Of a DNA stretch of 64,000 bases, positions 58,101-64,000 are shown one piece after another. The stretch is from Glandiceps talaboti. Lineage: Eukaryota > Hemichordata > Enteropneusta > Spengelidae. Numbering within the stretch: the first letter of the stretch is position 1; every line of letters begins with the position of its first letter. The notes under the pieces are model-generated. The model was given only the letters and a program-made list of their open reading frames with translations, did not search any database and was not told the origin of the DNA. The position numbers and the translations under genes were made by a program. The stretch spans positions 15,079,721 through 15,143,720 of the forward strand of contig NC_135571.1 of NCBI RefSeq assembly GCF_964340395.1, written 5' to 3'.

Positions 58101-59802
58101 ATGATGTATGCATTACTAAGACAAGTACATTACTAGATGATGTATGTATTACTAAGACAAGTACATTACTAGATGATGTATGTGTTACTAAGACAAGTAC
58201 ATTACTAGATGATGTATGTATTACTAAGACAAGTACATTACTAGATGATGTATGCATTACTAAGACAAGTACATTACTAGATGATGTATGTATTACTAAG
58301 ACAAGTACATTACTAGATGATGTATGTGTTACTAAGACAAGTACATTACTAGATGATGTATGTATTACTAAGACAAGTACATTACTAGATGATGTATGTA
58401 TTACTAAGACAAGTACATTACTAGATGATGTATGTATTACTAAGACAAGTACATTACTAGATGATGTATGTATTACTAAGACAAGTACATCCATTTCTTT
58501 TGGACAAAGTCCAGTGTTTCATTTGTATATATGTTTGATGCTAACACATATGCTTGCTTGTGTTTTTTCTGCAGTCATCAATAGAGTCCATGACGAGATA
58601 CGTAAGTCCTGTTAACCCGGCTGTTTATCCACATCTTACAATAGTCTTGATGTCTATTGGTATCTTCTTTATGGCATGGTTCTTTGTGTATCCTTTACAG
58701 TACAATTATGTCAAGTCAACTAGTTTTAATTTTACATCAAAGAGATTTCAGTTTTACAGTAAACAGCTTTTAATTTGACAATAAATGGATTTCAGTTTTA
58801 TACTGTACAATATAGAACCACTACCTCTACCCCCATATTATATAGAACCACTAGTCCTACCCCCACACTGTAGAACCACTAGTCCTACCCCTACACTATA
58901 TAGAACCACTATCTCTACCCCCACACTATGTAGAAAAACTAGTTCTACCCCCATACTATATAGAACCACTATACCTCTACCCCCATACTATATTATATAG
59001 AACCACTACCTCTACCCCCACACTATGTAGAAAAACTAGTCCTACCCTTGTACTATGTAGAACCTCTACCCCCACACTATGTAGAACTAGTCCTACCCCA
59101 TACTATATAGAACCACTACCTCTACCCCCACACTATGTAGAACCACTACCTCTACCTCCATACTATGTAGAACCCTAGTCCTGTCCCTATGCTATGCAGA
59201 ACCACTAGTCTGGGTATCGGTTATACATTTAGGACATTGTGTTGCCATGGTTATAGTGAATCATATCATTTAACCAAATGACAGAACCGCTAACCCTGAC
59301 ACAATGGCTAACCCTGACACAATTGCTAACCCTGACACAGTAGCTAACCCTGACACAATGGCTAACCCTGACACAGTAGCTAACCCTGACACAATGGCTA
59401 ACCCTGACACAGTAGCTAACCCTGACACAATGGCTAACCATGACACAGTAGCTAACCCTGACACAGTAGCTAACCCTGACACAGTAGCTAACCCTGACAC
59501 AATGGCTAACCCTGACACAATGGCTAACCCTGACACAATGGCTAACACTGACACAGTAGCTAACCCTGACAGTGCTCAGTTAGCAAAATTAGCCTCCTAT
59601 TGATGATAGATGATAAATCAAGTTGACATGTTGTACACATGGTTTCTTGTGTTATTTTCTTAACTTTATATTCAGATATGAAGTAACGTCGACCAAATTC
59701 ACACGTGATTTGTACAAAGAATTGTTGATTTCATTGGTTGCAAGTCTCTTTATGGGATTTGGAGTTTTATTCCTATGTTTATGGGTTGGAATATATGTAT
59801 AG
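55165..59802 (+). CDS. TMEM258: TMEM258, oligosaccharyltransferase complex subunit (81 aa, 3 coding exons)
   Basis: Coding exons are 55165-55170, 58575-58687 and 59676-59802; together 246 nt including TAG. Seen: [17 protein letters not shown], a first membrane helix (about 21-41), [19 protein letters not shown] and a second helix (about 57-77) ending [10 protein letters not shown]. The central and C-terminal parts are nearly identical to remembered vertebrate TMEM258 (79 aa). The family is known as a small ER-membrane subunit of the OST complex for N-glycosylation (Kuduk in flies). Exon 1 codes only Met-Glu before donor GTGGGT. Its 2-aa assignment rests on phase, on a good AAAATGG start context and on the family N-terminus starting Met-Glu. 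The gene is divergent with the KIAA2012-like gene, so the two may share a promoter. Confidence 0.93.
55655..56995. repeat. 27-bp tandem array with dyad symmetry (about 48 copies), TMEM258 intron 1
   Basis: The unit contains ATATCACGTTATGATATAGG then ACGTGAA, with ACGTTAA and ACGATAA variants and TTTATCACG insertions. ACGTGAAATATCACGT is an inverted repeat with 6-bp arms. The array begins about 490 bp after TMEM258 exon 1. Confidence 0.96.
57138..57637. mobile_element. Foldback/MITE-like element with roughly 120-bp inverted arms, TMEM258 intron 1
   Basis: The left arm (57138-57270) and right arm (57517-57637) are complementary. AGCTGCAATAAT, GTGATTTTGAG, GACGTTTAAC, AATCAAATGCTACAATTCCT and CTAATGCAAATGC have right-arm counterparts. 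The middle (about 57271-57516) is not repeated within it. No transposase is present. Confidence 0.75.
57638..58036. mobile_element. Second, diverged copy of the foldback element, in tandem
   Basis: It shares the inner region with the preceding element (AAATTATGCCTTA, GGACATTTCCTAA, CCAACATTAATTA, GGAGCCTTCAAGACC, CAAAATCGGCAAA). It has the right arm (CTCAAAATCACAGCAAATGC then TATAATTATTGCAGCTA) but lacks most of the left arm. A further arm fragment lies at 57003-57032. Confidence 0.75.
58085..58490. repeat. 36-bp tandem array (about 11 copies), TMEM258 intron 1
   Basis: The unit contains AAGACAAGTACATTACTAGA then TGATGTATGTATTACT. It ends about 85 bp before exon 2. Confidence 0.95.
58575..58687 (+). 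CDS. TMEM258: TMEM258 exon 2
   Basis: The acceptor is TTTTTTCTGCAG, the donor is TTTGT followed by GTATCC. It encodes [20 protein letters not shown] and the first transmembrane helix to FFV, leaving two bases of the Val codon. Confidence 0.95.
58800..59205. repeat. Imperfect ~30-bp tandem array, TMEM258 intron 2
   Basis: Units combine ATATAGAACCACTA, CTCTACCCCCA or GTCCTACCCC, and CACTATGTAG. Unit length varies between about 26 and 37 bp. Confidence 0.9.
59286..59578. repeat. 18-bp tandem array (about 16 copies), TMEM258 intron 2
   Basis: The unit is GCTAACCCTGACACAATG or GCTAACCCTGACACAGTA. It contains CTAACCCT. The 18-bp period keeps frames open on both strands. Confidence 0.95.
59676..59802 (+). 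CDS. TMEM258: TMEM258 exon 3 with stop codon
   Basis: The acceptor is TTTATATTCAG. It encodes [20 protein letters not shown] and the second helix, ending in GIYV and TAG. The family is strongly conserved here, including the C-terminal Ile-Tyr-Val. Confidence 0.96.
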
Positions 59803-59854
59803 CAGTAACAGGTACAGTCATAATTTGTTTTGTTTTTAACCTGAGCACTGTATC

Positions 59855-59998
59855 CCCATATGTACCCATACCTGTATACCCATATGTATCCCTACCTGTA
59901 TACCCATATGTATCCCTACCTGTATACCCATATGTATCCCTACCTCAGTACCTGTATACCCATATGTATTCATACCTGTATACCCATATGTACCCTTG
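59855..59998. repeat. 24-bp tandem repeat (about 6 copies), TMEM258 intron 3
   Basis: The unit contains TATACCCATATGTATCCCTA then CCTG. Confidence 0.93.
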
Positions 59999-60059
59999 CG
60001 TGTGTGCTAATTAAATATACACTCCATAACACAAGATTGTGTAAAGTGAAAAATAAGTG

Positions 60060-61095
60060 GTATTTATGGGTCAAAAAATCCAATGATTGAGCAGATTAGG
60101 CTGGATATTGGTTGGAGTGTTTTTCAGGGTGCTTACAGTAAGAATTGTTCATGACATGAACATGACATCAGTGATATGCAAATTTGGGCAAAAAATGTGT
60201 CTTTTGTCAAAAATCTATGTTGATGGAGTCTAGATTAAGAGTTGTTCATGACATGATGATCCCATCAGTGACACTGATATGCAAATTGGGGCTAAAAATG
60301 TGCCTTTTTTTGTCAAAAATATATAGTTCCAAAACTACTGAGCAGATTGGGCTGAATGTTAATGGTCAATTTTGATCAAAAACTTATATTTTGAAACTGC
60401 ATGGTGAAAGGGGTTGAAACTTGGTGGGGCTGTTTCTGGAGGTATTATTCCACAGTTATTGTTGAAAACATTTCAACATAATTGGCCCTAGCAGCCATGA
60501 CCACTACGCCCATAACCATGCCCATAACAACAGTGAAATGATGATACATATTACAGAGATAACAACTGGGATGGGTAGGTGACTAAAGATTAAGAAAATG
60601 AATGCAAATATGCCTAGCAATAGGACTACACCCATATCAATGGCTAAGTAATAGATAGTCAACGAGTTCGGGAGGGTTATGTGCCAATAAAACGGGGGGG
60701 GGGGGGGGGGGGGGGGGGGGGTGTAGCACATATCCCTTCCGAACGAGTTGTCTATCTTGCTAATACTACTGCGTGATTGGCTCAAACGGATCTTTTTCAA
60801 AATTGTTGTGTACTTTGTTGCATGCAAATTGAGTGCTGAGCGTAATATAGGTCATACCCCTAAGAAAGAATGGGTTATGGCTCCATATAATCAACCGAAA
60901 TCAAGGCCTCTGATTGGCCAAGTCAGTCTAGCCGTAGTGTATACAAAATGTATGATGCTTATATTGCAAAAATGAAAAGTGGGAAGGGTAGGCAAGTTAA
61001 TAATGATTCCAAAATGTGTATAAATGTCCATACTATCTCCATAGCAACAGCCAAATACAGTTGTGTTACAAATGCCATTGGCACTATTTTACTGT
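60060..61095 (-). repeat. Dispersed repeat family D, copy 4, inverted (TMEM258 intron 3)
   Basis: On the minus strand it opens AAATAGTGCCAATGGCATTT and carries GCTATGGAGATAG-type and GGGCATGGTTATGGGCGTAG segments. It also has CAATTTGCATATCAGTGTCA. It is interrupted by a poly-G foldback insertion at about 60653-60766. Open frames in copies 2 and 4 share MGVVLLLG because of this common descent. Confidence 0.75.
60653..60766. mobile_element. Foldback insertion with a central run of about 30 G
   Basis: AGATAGTCAACGAGTTCGGG then AGGGTTATGTGC (left) pairs with GCACATATCCCTTCCGAACG then AGTTGTCTATCT (right), an imperfect inverted repeat of about 32 bp. Between them lies CCAATAAAAC and an uninterrupted G tract (about 60692-60721). 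It lies inside family D copy 4. Confidence 0.6.
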
Positions 61096-61136
61096 GATGC
61101 GCTGCATTTTGATTTTTTTATCTTTTTGATTTTCAG

Positions 61137-61360
61137 GAATTCAAGTACTAAAGCTGAGAAGTCATCTCTGATGTGCCGTGATACTCCTGGTCCTATAACT
61201 TGTACATGATGACTTATACCATATGTAGTCTATACTGTTACCCACAACACAAACCATGTCTAGTCCACTGTTTTCATACAAATTATTTTCAGATTGGTAG
61301 AAGCATGTTCAAAATTATGTATGAATTTTATGAGAATAAAATAATGATTTAATGTAACAC
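61137..61360 (+). other. TMEM258: Probable TMEM258 3'UTR terminal exon with polyadenylation signal
   Basis: Ten bases after the stop there is AACAG followed by GTACAG, a plausible donor at 59812. A T-rich tract ending TTTTCAG lies at 61130-61136, and AATAAA lies at 61335-61340. Together they suggest a last non-coding exon after an intron filled with repeats. It could instead be read through; only transcripts would tell. The right end is approximate. Confidence 0.5.
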
Positions 61361-61673
61361 CGTAACTAATATTATAGCCATTTTTGTTTGCCACAGTAAT
61401 ACTTAGATACTCCAAACATCTAAAAGAACACAAGACAACCCAGTTTGGAGTGTCATTTTGTTGACCAATATCACACTTCTTGGATCTGCATTGTATAATG
61501 AATGGTTATGGCACATTCCAATCAAATAACACACAAATCTGCCCAGGCTTTTGAGTGTTTTTACAAAATGAGCATATCACTGATTCAATCATCTAACCTG
61601 GTACATTTCTCCAACTTGGCAGCAAAGTTAACATCCCCATCACTGCAAGTGGGACCAGCATATTGAAAGTTTG

Positions 61674-61674
<1 letters not shown>

Positions 61675-61702
<28 letters not shown>
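61675..61702. repeat. (TG)n microsatellite
   Basis: About 14 TG dinucleotides in the TMEM258 downstream intergenic region. Confidence 0.95.
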
Positions 61703-61707
<5 letters not shown>

Positions 61708-61854
61708 GAATTTGATGCGATTATTTTGAGGTGTGACACATAAAATGTTTGGGCAGTAATTACTCATTCCATGCTTGCATCAATATAGTACAGGTCACCT
61801 TAAAGTAATTCAATTACATGCATACTGACTTGACTGTCATAAAGTCATTTACAA

Positions 61855-61882
61855 TTATATATATATATATATATATATATAT
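61855..61882. repeat. (TA)n microsatellite
   Basis: About 13 TA dinucleotides followed by a short CACACA run. Confidence 0.95.
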
Positions 61883-61999
61883 TACACACACACACAGCCC
61901 AGGAATCATGCACATATACAGGGGTAGATGAAAATATTTCAAACTCATTGATAACTAAATTCTTGTTTATATTGGCCCGTATACTATACTACATTTCTT

Positions 62000-62655
62000 T
62001 ATATATCCAGACACGCACACATTCTACCATACCTGTAACACTGACCCCCTCACCATACACATTCTACCATACCTACAACATTGACCCCCTCGCCATACAT
62101 TCTACCATACCTGTAACATTGACCCCCCTCCCCATACACATTCCTATAACCTAACATGCCTATAACACCAACACACGCACTCTACCATGTAAGGCTACAA
62201 CACCAACACGCATTCTACCATGCCTATAACACTGACACACTCTCTACCATGTAAGGTTATAACACCGACACGCACACACACACACTCTACCATGTAAGGT
62301 TATAACACTGACACACACACACTCTACCATGTAAGGTTATAACACTGACACACACACACACACACTCTACCATGTAAGGTTATAACACTGACACACACAC
62401 ACTCTACCATGTTAGGTTATAACACTGACACACACACACTCTACCATGTAAGGTTATAACACCGACACACGCACGCACTCTCTACCATGTAAGGTTATAA
62501 CACTGACACACACACGCTACCATATAAGGTTATAACACCGACACACACACGCACTCTCTACCATGTAAGGTTATAACACCGACACACACACGCACTCTCT
62601 ACCATGTAAGGTTATAACACCGACACACACACACTCTCTCTACCATGTACGACTA
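62000..62655. repeat. Variable ~40-bp array with CA runs, intergenic
   Basis: Units contain CTCTACCATGTAAGGTTATA then ACACCGACACACACA, with CA runs of different length. The left part (62010-62150) uses CATTCTACCATACCT and TTGACCCCC. Confidence 0.92.
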
Positions 62656-62659
62656 TAAC

Positions 62660-63842
62660 ATAATTGAATCTACAAATGCAGTCTTTAATAGTTCAATTGT
62701 GCTCACAATGAAGATAATAAACTTTGCATAGTGTAGATATCATTTATTATTATCACAGGTCACCAGGTGTGACAAACACAACATTATTCACCAATGTATG
62801 AAAAAATAGCAAAAGAAAAATGGTTGTTGTACAAAAACAATTACAGCACTGAAAAATATATAAATGCTGGATAATGACACAGTAGATGTCAGGATGACAA
62901 AAAGCTGTTGGTCAAAATGTGATCTGGAGAACCAGACTGTAAAGTCAATGGTGGGAAGTATTCATAGACAGTTGTCTTAACTACGCAACCCCTAACACAG
63001 ACTATCAATAGTTGAGATGCCATTGATGGTATCAAATCGTCTCTTTACTACTGTAGCTCAATGAGAAATCATGAACCATAAGTTGTTTATGTAAATTAGT
63101 AAACCCTCAAGTGTTACAATGATGCAAACAGTGTATACCGTACATTGTATTCTGAGCTGACAAATATACCATATTTGGACATTACATAACTGTCCCTCCC
63201 CCAAATTATTGACAAAATTGCGATATATACAAACTGTTGTAAGTATATAGTACATATCGCTCTCAAAATGACTATACACATGTGAACCCCCCCCCCCCCA
63301 CCCAAATACTTTATTTCTATGTGACTGAATGGAGACATGATTTAAAAGAAATTGGTGGCAACAAATAAATAAAACAGAGTGTCTGATATTGTAGAAATGT
63401 TGACTTTAACTACAAATATGGCCACCATTCTTTCATATTTGTATATATCAAAAAACAAACTCATGTGCATATGTCCCACATGATTTGTATTAGGTTTGTA
63501 AGAAATCGGATACTGCATGTCTTGAGAAATGACATATTACAGACAGACAGAAGGATGCACACATGCACACACAGACAGATGGAACCCACTGTAACAGCAT
63601 GGGGGTGGGGGGGGGAGCTAAAAATGATTTCCATGGCTACACATATGGACCAGGGGAAAACTGCTACTGACAAAGGTGAAAGGTCAAAGCTCACAGAGGA
63701 GGTTGCTGCTGACATGCAGATATCCCACATTATCAGTTTCATGTGGTGTGATTTCCAGCAAACTGCAACTCTACTTTCTAACTTCACATCTACACAATAA
63801 AACATTAATTTATTTGGAAGTATGGCAACAAACACCTTTAAA
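62660..63842. other. Single-copy region, possible 3'UTR of the convergent gene
   Basis: It contains a 12-C run at 63288-63300 and G-rich runs near 63601-63615, but no array. Open frames on either strand look non-coding. Confidence 0.35.
62743..62748 (-). terminator. Candidate polyadenylation signal AATAAA for the convergent gene
   Basis: AATAAA on the minus strand, about 1.1 kb after the putative stop at 63843. Other AATAAA copies occur nearer (about 63310 and 63810), so the site used is uncertain. Confidence 0.3.
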
Positions 63843-63873
63843 TTAATGGCAACCAGGATCAGGACGACGTTGT
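63843..63873 (-). CDS. Possible last coding segment of a third, convergent gene
   Basis: On the minus strand a strong polypyrimidine tract and TTTACAG end at 63874. One reading frame then gives QRRPDPGCH and a TAA. The following 1.1 kb lacks convincing coding and has AATAAA at 62748-62743, fitting a long 3'UTR. The remaining exons would lie beyond the window. The product is not recognised; another frame stays open longer but does not look like protein. Confidence 0.3.
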
Positions 63874-64000
63874 CTGTAAACAAAAAGAAACAAAAGTTTA
63901 CTAAACTTTGATTCAAAGTCTAGTAGAAGTATTTGAGAAGTTGAAAATATCACTTTTGACAAAAATGCACACAAAAACATGAAAATGACACAGATCAACT

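Noticed and set aside
60504-60827. 107-codon minus-strand frame with hydrophobic and poly-Pro stretches, similar to a frame at 29474-29662
   Set aside because: Similarity comes from both lying in dispersed repeat family D; the poly-Pro is the G tract read backwards.

Overview
This is eukaryotic, AT-rich genomic DNA from a metazoan. Genes are split into short exons with GT-AG introns, and the introns are packed with minisatellites. The two recognisable proteins are animal proteins. The dispersed repeats, which end in CA-rich tails, look like those of a marine invertebrate (a lophotrochozoan or a basal deuterostome). The species cannot be fixed from sequence alone.

Gene 1 fills most of the window on the minus strand (start codon 54508, stop 4232). 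I could assemble 18 coding exons whose splice phases all agree and which sum to 4323 nt, or 1440 aa. The protein has an N-terminal segment with an LPKTF-x-TRRGA motif that I recognise from the uncharacterised vertebrate protein KIAA2012. This is followed by a disordered Ser/Pro/Thr-rich middle containing nine 13-aa coding repeats, a Lys-rich stretch, and a long Glu/Arg/Lys coiled coil made by exons 12-18.

Gene 2 is TMEM258, the small two-helix subunit of the ER oligosaccharyltransferase complex. It lies on the plus strand in a head-to-head arrangement with gene 1: the two start codons are 656 bp apart (55165 versus 54508). Its coding sequence is split over three exons (55165-55170, 58575-58687, 59676-59802). 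A fourth, purely 3'UTR exon is likely, with AATAAA at 61335. A strong acceptor and short terminal coding segment at 63843-63873 (minus strand) may be the last exon of a third gene that converges on TMEM258.

Most of the DNA is not gene but tandem repeat. At least 25 separate arrays with unit lengths of about 18-50 bp (up to about 135 bp) make up well over half of the window. They include arrays of 9.4 kb (25-bp unit), 5.7 kb (31-bp), 3.7 kb (34/26-bp), 2.2 kb (32-bp), 2.0 kb (25-bp, palindromic) and 2.0 kb (27-bp). Several start within a few bases of a 5' splice site of gene 1. In two cases (exons 3 and 15) the repeat unit contains the end of the exon and its splice donor, so the intron carries dozens of decoy donors. 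Inside the 9.4-kb array a 4573-bp block is present twice in tandem with no differences in the stretches compared. The rest of the intronic and intergenic DNA holds fragments of a dispersed repeat family (four copies), inverted-repeat (MITE or foldback) elements, a tandem repeat with POU-octamer motifs, simple repeats and some single-copy sequence. No RNA gene, CRISPR array or complete autonomous transposon was seen.
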